From positions 434,001 to 498,000 of the forward strand of contig SNVD02011147.1 of the NCBI GenBank assembly GCA_013180625.2: a DNA stretch of 64,000 nucleotides, in the 5' to 3' direction. The notes under the pieces were generated by a model, which worked only from the letters and a program-made list of their open reading frames with translations, did no database searches and had not been told where the DNA came from. The position numbers were made by a program, and so were the translations under genes. Positions 49,746 to 61,374 of this stretch are shown piece after piece. Each line of letters begins with the position of its first letter. The stretch's first letter is position 1. This stretch comes from Boswellia sacra (taxonomy: Eukaryota; Streptophyta; Magnoliopsida; Sapindales; Burseraceae).

Positions 49746-50205
49746 AAGAATGAAACTTGGGAGCTAGCTCAACTACCGAAGGGTAAAAAGGCAATTGGGT
49801 GCAAATGGGTATATGCAAAGAAAGATGGATTTCCTGACAAGAATGATGTCCGCTACAAGGCAAGGTTGGTGGCTAAAGGTAGGGTTGGAACCGGGGCGGG
49901 GCGGGTACGGGGCAGCAAGTATCCAGCCCCGCCCCGTCTTATCTCTCAGAAAAAAAATAGACAGATCCATACCCGCCCCGCCCCGCCCCGCCAAATTTCT
50001 TTACACCCCCATAATATTTATATTTTTCAATCTCATCCCCTGTAACATTTCTTTTAAGTCCATTATAATTTCATACAACATCATCAACATACTCACGACC
50101 AAAAAATCCAAAAATAAAAACAAATATAGTCCATCCATTTGCCACTATATCATTCTGACAACAAAAAAAAAATGAGACATCACTCATTTCTCACAATAAT
50201 AACAA

Positions 50206-52454
50206 TTAACTTTCTTCTTCATCATCTTGTGGTGATTCATTTCCAACCAACTCTTCTTCAGGAATAACACCTAGCAAAATAATCACCAAATTAATAAATG
50301 AAAATGGAAATGAAATAAAAAGATAATGATCAATAAAATATACTTGATATGAAAAATAACCTCTCATTTGTAGCCATAACCAATTTTGAGTACACATTAA
50401 TGCCTCCAATGTGTCAGGAAGAAGTCTACTACGATGTGGACTTAAAACTCTACCACTGGTGCTAAAAGCAGATTCAGATGCAACTGTGGACACTGGAATA
50501 GCTAAAATATCTCTAGCAATAGCAGACAATACAGGAAATTTACTTTTATTCATCTTCCACCAAAGCAAAATATCAAAGTCCGGACCCTTGCTAACCACAT
50601 GATCCTCTAAATAAATATCTAACTCAGACTTCTTTTGCAGTCCCATATTACTAAATTTCCTATATTTTTCAAATTCAATCATGAACTCACCCAATGCACC
50701 TTCCCCTATAACACTTTCTGTAACTGGTAAATTTGCATCAATTTCACTTTGCCCATCAACCAAACCCAATCTATATTGATAATCTAACACCAAGTCTTCA
50801 CAAAGACTATGCACTTTCTCAATATACTCAAATGCACCATCTCCATAAATCTTCTTATATACGAACTCCACCATTACCATTTTACATCCAGGATCCAAAA
50901 CAACAGCCACAGCTAACACACCATGGATAACATTCCAATATTTTTCAAATTTTTCTATCATTGCACTAGCCATGTCTTGCATCTTTTTGCAAGGTGATGT
51001 AAGCCAAGAGGTCAAAGATAATCTTAACTCACCAATTGCTGGAAAAAACTTGTTTGCTGTAGGATAATTTATCCCAGAAAATATTTCAGTCAACTTATAA
51101 AATTTTTCTAAATGCTCACACAAAAGTTCTGCTTTTAACCACTCTTCTTCTGTAGGCAAATTCCTATAGTGACTATCATGCTCCTTTAAACGAGCAAACA
51201 CATCTTTATAGGCTAAAGCTATGCTTAACATCTTATACGTAGAATTCCACCTAGTTCTACAATCAAGACACAATTTTTTTTTTAATGTCACTTTCAAGTG
51301 ACGTGCCGTCTCCTCAAACATTTCAATTCTCTTAGGTGTAGATGTCCAAAAAGCAACACTATCCCTCACCTTCTCAATGCTCTCTCCAATCACATCTAAA
51401 CCATCTTTAACTATCAGGTTCAATATATGAGCACAACACCGCATGTGAAAAAGTTTCCCATCCAACATCAAATGCCTATCTCCTAATCTACTAACTACTA
51501 GATTTATCATGGAATCATTGGTAGAACAATTATCCACAGTTAAAGTCGATAATTTTCTTTCCAAATTCCAATCATATAAGCACTTAATCAACACCTCTTT
51601 AAGACATTCTGCTGTATGTGGGGCTGGCACATATACAAACCTAACAATAATAAACATAAAAATTATGAGAAACTGTATTTAATGTGAATAAATAAAAAGC
51701 ATAAGATTTCAACTTTTTAGATATACCTAAAAATCCGACTGTGAAGTTTCCATGAATTGTCAATGAAATGAGCTGTTATGACCATATACCCTTTCTTTTG
51801 GTTGGTAGAAGTCCACATATCAGTTGTTATAGCAACCCTAGCTTGCATGTTTTCAAATAATTCCATTGTTCTATCTTTCTCACTTTCAAACAACTTGTGT
51901 ATTTCATTCTTCAATGTCCTTCTACTCATGGGACCAACCAAAGGTTGGGCATAATTCATCATTTCCCTAAAGCCCTCATATTCAACAAAACGCAATGGAA
52001 GTTCATGCAAAATAACCATTTTTGCAACTAAAGCCCTACAAACATCCTTATCAAAATGCTCTTTATTAAGTGCTACCAAGCTTGTAAGACTTCCATCACT
52101 TTGTCTTTGAAATTTCAAAATGCTTTGTTCCATGGTTGATTGATTAACTCGACGGCATCTCTTCAAATGCTTATTTAAATGGGAGGTGCCATCCGAAGCC
52201 TTCGCAACTAGTTTTGTCCCGCAATGGTTACAACGGGCTTTTGGTTGTCCATCAACAACTATCTTTGTAAAATGTTGCCAAATTAGCGATGTGGTTGTGG
52301 TCTTCAAATTTTTACTAGGTTGAGACAAATCTTCATATTCTTCTAACACTCTCTTACTAGTAGATAATGCAACATCTTCCGAATCTTTATCAAGGCTTAA
52401 ATCAACATTTTGATTTATTGTGTTTGACATCCCTACTTCTTGTTGTGAAGACAT
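50206..52454 (-). CDS. hAT transposase, BED zinc-finger type (RICESLEEPER/Tip100-like superfamily), apparently intact
   Basis: Minus-strand exons 52454-51727, 51640-50361 and 50270-50206 join in phase to 690 aa. A BED zinc finger lies at about residues 58-100 (C75, C78, H92/H96, C100). The RNase H-like core has TTDMWTS (D212) and LTVDNCSTND (D279), then the Trp motif CRTRWNSTYKML. The C-terminal hAT dimerisation domain has ARDILAIPVSTVASESAFS (third acidic residue) and SGRVLSPHRSRLLPDTLEAL, followed by an acidic tail. A GC-rich 5' leader with a probable 1.46-kb intron (53923-52462, donor gtaagt) lies upstream. No stop or frameshift is seen. Domesticated relatives exist, but here the gene sits between transposon ends with a target duplication, so it is a mobile transposase. 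Confidence 0.92.
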
Positions 52455-52461
52455 TGTTTAC

Positions 52462-53923
52462 CTAAAAAAATACAATGTATGCAAAATTAAAATAAGATTA
52501 AGGAAAAAAAACTAGAAAGTAAGAACTGCAGTTTAATCCATTTAAATAAACCTTATTGGACTAAATGTTTGTGTTTAAATCTTAATATGCAAACACTCAC
52601 AAAGTATGCAATTGAACTATAATTCCAAACAACAAAAGAAAAAGACAGTATTGATTATTAGGCTAACTTAATTAAATTTCCCCTACTCTCTTGTGCAAGG
52701 AGAATCTTCAATACTAGTAGCAATTAGAACTTCACTCAGATCACGATAGTGACAGTTTTGAAACAGGCTGTTTTTTCTATAATTAAGTTTGGCAACTAGA
52801 ACACAAGCGACTGTTTTTTCAGTGTTAGCTCTCTTAATTATTTTAAAAGATTAAGTGAAGACATACGAAACAGCCCTACTAAAGAAATTAAGTACCATGA
52901 TATGGAAGGAAGAGTGAAGTTCCTCAAAATTAAAGCATTGGAAGTTATATCACTGTTTCTATATCGCATGAATTTTGTATAGCTCTTTCGAAGTACTGTC
53001 TCTCTTTACTTCTTAAACCAAAATCTCTCGTGCATAACAACAACAATAATAATAATAATAATCCTGATATATCTTTATCTTCATTGATCATGATATAATG
53101 TTCGTTTATTTTGTTTGAGAAACAAAACAAGACCATGAAAGAGCTCAAATTTTCAAAGATCATAGCTTACATTAAGCTTAAATCTGCAGAGCAAAAGTAT
53201 GGCGAAAATCTGAAGAGCAAAAGTAAATTAAATGAAGAAGTTTCAAAGATCATAGTTTACATTAAGCTTTATACAAGTGGGAATACACAGAATATAATAT
53301 ATGATGTTCACAAATAACGTTAGCTGACATTGACTGATAAAATACCAAAATCATTCATGGATTCAAGAGTAGCAAAGATTCAAGAAACAAAATCATTCAT
53401 GGATCACGAAAGAAACAACTCAACACCATCAATACTTCATAGCCAGTTAATAATTTCATTGGGTAGCACATCATTTCAAAATTGTTAATGAGCATTCCAG
53501 AAACAGTCAAAGCTATTTGAACAAGAAAAACTTCATGAGCACACTTTGTGAAAGCAAACAAATTAAAACAAGTTTCCCCGAGAACAAATCAACAGCCAAT
53601 TAGCTGAGTTTATCTCAACAACAATGCTAGCGAATCGAATCTTTGCACTGAATTTCCGCATAAGATATGGAATATTATAGGAATTAGCTAAATCCATAGA
53701 ATGTTGAAAATAGTAGCTTTGATTGTCAGAATTTCATCAAATCGCTGATGAGTTTTAGATCGGCTTCCTATCACCTCTCTATTAGTCGATTTAATTAAAC
53801 CACAACATCAAGTTTGTACTTTTCTTAGACCCAAATACGAAAAAATCAATATATATATACACACACAAAGTAAATTAATAACAGAATCAAAAATAAAAAA
53901 ATGAACATAATCAAAAAACTTAC
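52462..53923 (-). other. Probable 5' UTR intron of the hAT transposase
   Basis: On the minus strand a donor gtaagtttttt lies just after the GC-rich leader (53924 and above). An acceptor tttttttag lies at 52462, seven bases before the transposase ATG. The interior is AT-rich and non-coding. Inferred from splice signals only. Confidence 0.6.
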
Positions 53924-54250
53924 ATAATCAACCAACCAGATCTGGCAGAGCTGGACGACTGACGGGAGTGTGCAGCCGTGGACCGTCGTGTGATGACGAG
54001 GATGGTGCAGCTATGGACGGTGGCGAATTCGCAGTGGAGCCGTGACGGTGGCAGAGCAGATCGGGGCCACGCTTGAACGCTGCGAATCAAGGGCTGTCGA
54101 CGTTGGACTATCCGGCGATGGTGGACTAGACGCAGATCGGCAAATGGAGTCACGAACTCGCGGTGGACCGGCGACACTGGCAAAGCAGATCGGGGAGCGT
54201 GGTGTAGCGGCTAGGTGTAAGGGTTGATTTTGAGATTGGGGAGGGTTTGA
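53924..54250 (-). promoter_or_regulatory. GC-rich leader and promoter zone of the hAT transposase
   Basis: An abrupt island of high GC with many CpG sites between AT-rich flanks, just upstream of the proposed leader intron. The short frames in it have no recognisable protein. Read as promoter/5' UTR by position and composition. Confidence 0.5.
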
Positions 54251-54587
54251 ATGGAAATAGGGTTTTATGACATTTATAAAGGTTGTCATATATCCTGGAA
54301 ATTCATATATATTAAGACTTAACAAAATGACCCCCGTTAATTACCTCTAAGTTCTTATATTTTAAATTTTTTTATTTTTACCCTTAACTGTGCGGGGCGG
54401 GGCGGGTCGGGTCAAATGAGTCTAGATACAAGACCCGACCCCGGACTCGCCCCGGACGGGGCAGAGCCCATACAGCCCCGTACCCGCCCCTTACAGTGAT
54501 CCGGGGCGAGTCCAGACCCGCCCCGTTTGTCCGGGTCAGACCGGGGCCCCGGACCCGGCGGGGCAAATGCCCAAGCCTAGCTAAAGG

Positions 54588-55941
54588 CTACGCTCAGAGG
54601 GAAGGAATTGACTACAATGAGGTATTTTCTCCAGTTGTGAAACATTCTTCCATTAGAATTTTGTTGGCCTTGGTAGCTCAGATGAATATAGAACTAGTTT
54701 AACTTGATGTAAAAACTGCATTTTTACATGGTGACTTGGAAGAGGAAATCTACATGACTCAGCCAAAGGGATTCAAAGTTGCTGGTAAGAAAAATTTGGT
54801 GTGCAAACTGAAAAGATCGCTTTATGGTTTAAAGCAATCTTCGAGATAGTGTTATAAGCGATTTGATCGGTTTATGATAGATCAGAGGTACACAAGAAGC
54901 AAATTTGATAATTGTGTGTATTTTCAGAGGCTACGTGATGGTTCTTTCATTTATCTACTCTTGTATGTTGATGATATGTTGATAGCTTCGACGAATGTCG
55001 AAGGAATTGCAAAGTTGAAGACTCAGTTGAATCGAGAGTTAGAGATGAAAGATTTGGGTGAAGCTAAGAAGATACTAGGTATGGAGATTAGTAGAGATAG
55101 AGGGAGAAGCAATATTTGTTTGACTCAGACGCAGTATCTGAAGAAGGTATTACAGTGGTTTAACATTACAGAGCAGTTAAAACCTATAAGTAGCCCACTT
55201 GCTCCTCATACAAAACTTAGTGCATCTTTATCTCCTAGTACAGATGAGGAATGAAAGTATATGTCTCAAGTTCCATATGCTAATGTAGTTGGTAGCTTGA
55301 TGTATGCTATGGTGTGTACGAGACCCGACATTTCACATGGAGTTGGAGTTGTGAGCAGGTATATGCATGATCCTGGTAAAGGACATTGGCAAGCAGTGAA
55401 ATGGATTCCACGGTATTTGTTGAAAACCGTAGATGTTGGCTTAGTCTTTGAGAGGGATGATACGTGTGATCAGTATGCTATTGCTTATGTTGATTCTAAT
55501 TATGCTGGTGATTTGGATAAACATCGGTCGACAACCGGTTATGTGTTTACTCTTGCAAGAGGACCAATGAGTTGAAAGTCTACTTTACAGTCTACGGTAG
55601 CTTTGTCTACTATAGAGGCAGAGTATATGGCAATGACAGAGGTTGTGAAGGAAGCTATTTGGTTACAAGGATTACTAGATGAATTGGGAATTGGGCAGAA
55701 GAAGGTCAGTCTTTATTTTGACAGTCAGAGTACTATCCATTTAGCGAAGAATCCAGTATTCCATGTTCGTACGAAGCATATCGATGTTTGGTATCATTTT
55801 GTGCGAGAGATCTTCGATGAAAGGAGAATCTTACTTCAGAAGATTGAGACTGCCGAGAATCCCACAGATGTGTTGAGTAAGGTTATGACAGCGATCAAAT
55901 TCAGTCATTGCTTGAACTTGATCAACATTGTGCGAGTTTGA
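54588..55941 (+). pseudogene. Copia reverse transcriptase-RNase H part of the polyprotein, with stops
   Basis: Continues the frame of 47238-49745 beyond the hAT; the target-site duplication lies at the junction. The RT has [37 protein letters not shown] and the catalytic LLLYVDDMLIAS (about 54957-54990). RNase H has RSTTGYVFTLARGP, STIEAEYMAMTE and VRTKHIDVWYHFVRE. Stops at about 54699, 54847, 55252 and 55573 are again all one transition from Gln or Trp codons. The frame ends naturally at 55941, about 100 bases before the 3' LTR. Confidence 0.93.
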
Positions 55942-56042
55942 CCGTGTCATTGGGCGTATTTGGAGGCGTTGCAGTTGTGATATAGAATGTGGGAAAAAGA
56001 AGAAATTTGTGGTGGGTCGGCATATTCGCTAAGGTGGAAATT

Positions 56043-56601
56043 TGTTGAGTTTGGCTCATATGCAAGTGAGAGAGATCCCACATTGGTTAAGTAGTAAAGC
56101 TTGGGTCTTATGCGGACTTATAAAAGAAGTCATGTGGGAGATGTTTAAGTGTCCCAATTGAAATTCTCTTTCACCCCCCATATTGTGTAAGGTCTCATAT
56201 AAGACCTCATAGTTTAAAGGCATTTCATTAAGGACCTTAAAGTTTGTAATATTTGCTTTTTCCTCTTTGATTTTTGGGTATTTGTAGTATTGCCCAATTG
56301 TTTGGGTAATTATAGTTTGGCCCAACTATTCGGGTAATTACAGTTTGGCCTAATAGTTGTGGTATTTGTATTGTGGCCCAAAAGTTTGTAATTCGCTTTG
56401 AAGATAGTGGAAGGTTTTTTCAACGGCGCCCGAGGACGTAGGTACTAATACCGAACCTCGTTAAATCTTGGTGTTCTTTCTATTTCTGCATTGTGGTTGA
56501 TTGGTTGCCTCTTTAGTTGCTATTATATTCAATTATCTGGTATAGTTTGTGGTTGTGCATTTTGGTTGTTTTAGTTGCTATCGCTTCCGTTTTGCGCAAC
56601 A
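56043..56601 (+). repeat. 3' LTR of the Copia element
   Basis: 559 bp, starting tgttgagtttggctcat and ending ttttgcgcaaca, followed by the target duplication gttta. Confidence 0.95.
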
Positions 56602-56796
56602 GTTTATGGGATTAATTTTGTTGCAATTACGTCCAAACTAAATTGCATATATTGGAAGTCATACATGTTTAAGAAATCAAAATCCAGTAAGTTATTCTCA
56701 AATTAATAAATACATGTACATATGTTCCCTAGACAATAACAAGTGAAATGAATTTAGCAGTTGGTTATTCCTTACGAATCAATTTTATTGTTGCAG

Positions 56797-57118
56797 GGCT
56801 TGGGATGCATTAAGGAGTTGCCTTCCAGATATGTTAAGAGATGCCACCTTTAGTACGTAGCTGCCTTCATGTAAATGCTATTTTTATTCATAAGTTCCTT
56901 GATCCAATCTACATGCGGAAAGGACCAAAATCTTTTGTTGTCTTATCATGTCTTTCAATTTCGTTTGGTTTCTAACCTTTTGTTTGATCTATGTAATCTG
57001 CTAACAGAAAGATCCAACAACAAGGAGGTGGCTGCAACAGTTGCTTCACAATGCAGGAGCCAATCGAGTCCCAGCACTTAAAGCTGGAGGGGAATTCGAG
57101 CATATGCTGGTGAACTGA
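56797..57118 (+). pseudogene. Partial copy of the CNOT9 3' end
   Basis: 56797-56870 matches CNOT9 exon 9 (25165-25234) with its acceptor ttgcag, but a small insertion creates a stop after DATFS. 57008-57118 matches the last exon (25387-25497) in full, ending HMLVN and a stop with several substitutions (GVNRVPALQ becomes GANRVPALK). The intron and downstream DNA match too, so it arose by DNA duplication, not retroposition. The rest of the gene is absent. Confidence 0.92.
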
Positions 57119-57655
57119 ATTGAAAAACTGCAAATTTTTTTGCTATTATTTACCAAATGGGCATTACAGGCAGGCCCTCGTTATTGATCTGAATTTATCT
57201 TTATCTTTTTTAATTTTTTATTTCAACTACAGTAGTTTAGTCTCATTAAGTTCAAATGATTAACTCATTTTGTTCTCATGTATTTATGGGAATTATGTTC
57301 AAGAAGCTACTTGTCTTGCAATGAAAATATATGCGCTCAACTTTTCTTTGAAGTCTTAGCTTGTGTTTTTCTTGATTCCATGTTGTAGTGTTTTTATTTT
57401 TAAATCATCCAATTCTTCGGTGTTATTTTACGGTACATTTGTACATTTTTGTATAACTTGTAAGAAAATTGTAAAGGAGTATCTAAAATTTAAAAATGAA
57501 TCATTTTACAATATTTATAATTTTTATATAAATATTTATAAAATAAAAATTCATAAAAATATATAGATATATTAGCAGTTTCCAATTTCTTAGGTCTGTA
57601 AGGAAAAGAACATTTGAGTCTTACTGTAAGGAAAGAGTTACATAATATAGAAATC
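57119..57655. repeat. Copy of the CNOT9 downstream region
   Basis: Collinear with 25498-25985 and then 27034-27216, without the 1,041-bp hAT-like element. Shared landmarks are gggcattacaggcaggc, gggaattatgttcaagaagct and cttgagttataccgtaagga in diverged form. Confidence 0.75.
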
Positions 57656-58800
57656 ATATTAGTTTTATGTTTCAATTGATATAAATAACAAATATATTTT
57701 TTAATAAATAGTCAAAATACATAATAATTTCTTTTATTTTATTGTAATAATTGTATCAAATAATTTATATTTTAAAAAATAATATTGTCTGTACATCTAA
57801 ATTATAAAAAGAATAAGTTAAATAATATTAAATAAATTTTATTATATAATAAATAATTCTTATCCTAATATAAATAATCATAATTATGTAATTAGTAATT
57901 TAATGAAATTATAACATATTATAAAATTTATTAAGAATTACTTAGCTATGTAAATTTTATATTTATCTATCACTATATCAAAATTGAAAAACTTGAATGC
58001 TTTCCTGTTATTATTAATTATTCTCATAATAAGAAGAAAAATAATATAATAATAAATACACAATTAAAATATTATTAAGTAAAAAATATAATGATATAAA
58101 ATAATTCTTAAACAATTAGATTAAATTTTATTCAAATTAAGCTTTTAAAAAGACATAAACAATATGGTATTTGAAAGATAACTTCTTAAAAATTATCAAA
58201 CGATAACATAGTTCAGTGCCATTCTCCAACAAACATAAGACAATACGGTCTTTGCGGGTTGACCAAAGCAATTGGAGATAGCAATCTAAATCTGTATGCA
58301 TAAGAAAAGCAGCCATTAATGTTTCCAGCAATGAAATAAGATTTTTGTAAATTCCAAACAAACATAATTCTTCCCTGGAACAAAATTGAATCCTATCCTT
58401 TAAAATGACAAACTGATGCCTTATGATATAGTGTCTTAAGATTTTTGTAAATGTATTCTTTCCAAACAAACATAGTTCTTCCCTTAAAGAAAATTAAATT
58501 GAATCCTATCCTTTAAAATAACCAACTGCGTGCCTTATGATATAGTATCTTTTGAAATGATAGTTATCCTTATGATATAGTATCTTTTGAAATGATATTT
58601 TAACTATCAGTTGCTAAAAAAGACCAAAAAAAAATTTTATTAATTTTGTTGAAACTATGTTCGAACTGAATTGCATATATTTGAAGTCATAAATGTTTAA
58701 GAAATCAATATCTAGTAGTGGTTCTTCTCAAATATATATACACGTATATGTCCAATACAACAATAAGTTAAATGAATCAATATTTTATATATGTTTCTGA
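57656..58800. repeat. Segmental duplication, arm 2
   Basis: Matches 45046-46506 and then 56607-56790. Within it, ccttatgatatagtatcttt occurs in two tight tandem copies (about 58533-58590) with a further diverged one near 58420. AT-rich and non-coding. Confidence 0.65.
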
Positions 58801-59128
58801 AATTGCATATAAGTGGTGGAAGCTGGTTAGGCTGTTAAAAGACCAAGGGTTAATAACTTAAAAATGTAAAGAAAATTTGTTTAAATATTTTGTTGTTATG
58901 TAAAAATAAGTTTTGAATGGCGGTTATCCTTGGAACAAACTAATGGTCGTCATAAATATTAATTTGTCTAGAGGGTTATGTTATAGGATCAAAGATATTA
59001 AAGCCTAACTCTTTGATCAAAATTCAACGCAAATAATGAAACTAGTAACTTGAAAAATATTGGAATCAGAAGCTAACTTATCATCTCTCTACATTCATTG
59101 AAATATACTTCTATATATGAGACGATAA
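58801..59128. other. Intergenic stretch
   Basis: AT-rich and downstream of the minus-strand F-box pseudogene. Nothing recognised. Confidence 0.5.
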
Positions 59129-60180
59129 CTAGAAGAATCCAACTATTTTCTGAAGAAAGGACCTGACCTTGGATTTAGATTTAGCTTTCAATGACATATG
59201 TGGTAAAATCCAGATTCCCCGGTTGATGCAATATAAATTAAATGAGTCTATGCCGTTTCCAGGATACAAATAAATGGAGTCTATGCCGTTTGATTTCATA
59301 GGTAATTCCCCCACTGCTTCAACCACTGATATGGAAATTCTATCTATGAACAACTTTTTGCTACCTAAGCTTTGAACTTCAACCCACTTCAACTTTGAGA
59401 AATCAAACCTGAAGACAACTCGATGCTGCGGTGCATCAGCATACACCAGTAACAGCTGCCCGTCACACTCAGCCAGATTATTATGTCTTGAACACTCAGG
59501 AATACGTCGCGGAACAGGATTTGGATACATTATTTTCCACCTTCTTAGCGAATTTCTAGTGTCAAAGGCTGCTAACACACCCTTTGAGAAAGTACAATAT
59601 AAGACTCCATTCATTCAGGCCACGCCAGAAACATCTCCATAAAAGCCAACAAAAGCCTTATGTATGGTCCATGCTCTACCTCCAGATCTGCATGAGCTTA
59701 TACATATAATATTCTTAATAATCGTAGGAACATGAGTAACATAGTTACTACATATACCACACACTCTTGGGATGTTGGACTAGCGGAGAATGTAGTAACT
59801 ACCCTATCGTAAGTGAGATTGCGCAAAACCCCTCTCCACAATTTTGGGAGATTTTTAATCTTATCTACTAAAGGACTATATAAAACAAAATCATAGCAGG
59901 AAGGGTTCTTGATCATTAAAAGCATCCAACCATATTTTGAGGCAACGAATCTTGAGGGGCAAAGATACATATGGTCACCAACAAAATTATTCATTTTGGC
60001 GGAATAGTTTCGGTTGTGATATGGGTCATAGAAAGAAGGCATATTATAGTGAAATATCCAAGGCAAATTATATGCATACCTTACACCATAATTATTCCAG
60101 CTCGTGCTTACGCCCAGGAAACTTGTTTGATCAGAGTAGTTCGGAAGATCAGACCATGATCTGTTTCCGTCATTCCCCAT
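59129..60180 (-). pseudogene. DUF295-type F-box gene, broken
   Basis: The minus strand starts MGNDGNRSWSDLP, the typical beginning of an F-box, but then passes straight to SDQTSFLGVSTSW; the middle of the F-box helix region appears deleted. The DUF295 (KIB1-like) beta-propeller follows: FVASKYGWMLLM, VLYSPLVDKIKNLP, and later RAWTIHKAFVGFYGDVSGVA, MNGVLYCTF and AECDGQLLLVYADAPQHR. A frameshift lies near 59740 (after VVYVV) and a stop at 59615 (a TGA just before MNGVL). The C-terminus at 59129 has an ordinary stop. Intact relatives would be SCF substrate receptors. This copy is very probably inactive. Confidence 0.8.
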
Positions 60181-60425
60181 ATTACTTAACCCCAAAAAAT
60201 TATATCTCATCCCCGGATTACACCCCAACAAACGATGAAATTTCACTATCCCCGGATTGTACCCCAACAAACGACGAAATTTCACTCTTGTCTCACTCAA
60301 GTGAATTGCTTCAATTCACCGCTACGTGCCCTTAGCCTTAACCCCAAAAAATTATAACGACGAAATTTCACTCTTGTCTCACTCAAGTGAATTGCTTCAA
60401 TTCACCACTACATGCCCTTAGCGCT
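60180..60425. repeat. Two nested tandem repeats upstream of the F-box pseudogene
   Basis: Unit A (ccccggattacaccccaaca to gaaatttcact, about 38 bp) occurs twice from about 60212. Unit B (cgaaatttcactcttgtctc to acatgcccttagc, about 70 bp) occurs at about 60268-60335 and 60360-60422. Unit B ends in ccctta. Confidence 0.85.
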
Positions 60426-61374
60426 ATACAAATTGCGGACTTAATTCCATTCTTTCAGAGTTCAATTAAATAAAGCATATAAATAGGAATTTGTAACTGA
60501 AAATGTGGACTTTCACGTTAGAATTCCTATATGATCCAGGAGTTCGAAATGATCCGGAAGTTTATCGGATAAGTAAATAAAACAAATAGAATAAAAAGAA
60601 AATATTCCTGATTCCATTTCTATGTGGCAAATCACATTGATGAACGGACTCCTAAGCTGTAACTGGATGAATAGACAAAATATTTTTTATTTTTCCTGAT
60701 TTTTGAGATTTCATATTATTCCTTAATTAAGAAGTTTAAGGAAGCTGGTTAGTTTTAAATTTCTTATTTTAAGGCTCTGACTCAAGAATTTTGTTTCTTT
60801 CCTTGAGAGGGATACAAGGAAATAAGGCTTGAGATAAATTAAACTCAACTTCTTAATGGTCTAATTATACTCGTATTCACTTTCGGATAAATAGAAGGTG
60901 ATGAATTAAAAAAAGCATATCATTTTCGGATAAGAAAAAAAAAAGAATTCTTTATAGCATTGAAATATGTTTTAGAAATAAAAATAAGTTTTTTTTTAAA
61001 GAAAAACCAATTATAATATATAAAGGGTACTCTACGTATTATATAAATATACTTATAAAATTTAATTTTTAAATATATGTTAATTAAAAAAGTAATACTA
61101 GACTTATAATAGTTATACAACATAAATTTTACAACATAGTGTTACAGTCTATACGATGAAAATTTATTAGAAGAGGCAAATATAAAAAAAGATAAAAGAA
61201 ATTATATTTTTAATATGATTTTATTACTTAAACTGTCATATTATATGATAAAATTTATATTATTTAAATGTTACAACTCTAATATTATTACGTTAAATTG
61301 GGGAGCAGGAAGATTCGAGTAGCTTAAATAGCAATACTCTTTTATTTTTTTTCCATTTACTTTTATCATTGTTT
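60426..61374. other. Intergenic region upstream of the LpxK-like gene
   Basis: AT-rich. No gene or complete repeat recognised. Confidence 0.5.

Larger units (their letters stand above)
49880..54579 (-). mobile_element. Autonomous hAT transposon nested in the Copia RT region
   Basis: A 4,700-bp insert bounded by a perfect 8-bp duplication gctaaagg (49872-49879 and 54580-54587), the hAT hallmark. The ends are short imperfect inverted repeats: tagggttgga at the left and, on the minus strand, taggcttggg at the right. Each is followed by strikingly GC-rich subterminal arrays of cggggcgggt-type units (49890-50000 and 54390-54560), in contrast with the AT-rich interior. It encodes one intact transposase on the minus strand. 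The uninterrupted transposase frame and exact target duplication suggest a comparatively recent insertion. Confidence 0.95.
46512..56601 (+). mobile_element. Ty1/Copia LTR retrotransposon (split by a nested hAT)
   Basis: LTRs at 46512-47071 and 56043-56601 are flanked by a perfect 5-bp duplication gttta (46507-46511 and 56602-56606). The left LTR is followed, two bases on, by the primer-binding site tggtatcagagcc. The right LTR is preceded by the purine-rich aaggtggaaatt. Without the 4,708 bp contributed by the nested hAT and its duplicated target, the element is 5,382 bp, a normal Copia size. Coding order is gag, protease, integrase, reverse transcriptase, RNase H, the Copia order. The right LTR begins TGTTGA as expected; the left begins TATTGA, one transition away. 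The LTRs differ at scattered positions, so this is not a very recent insertion. Confidence 0.95.

Noticed and set aside
50733..50930. Plus-strand open frames opposite the hAT transposase
   Set aside because: Shadow of the minus-strand transposase. The same holds for frames opposite GT61 at 40008-40271 and 40604-40810.
53920..54325. Open frames in the GC-rich part of the hAT
   Set aside because: Overlapping frames on both strands with no family motif. Composition and position suggest a leader/promoter.
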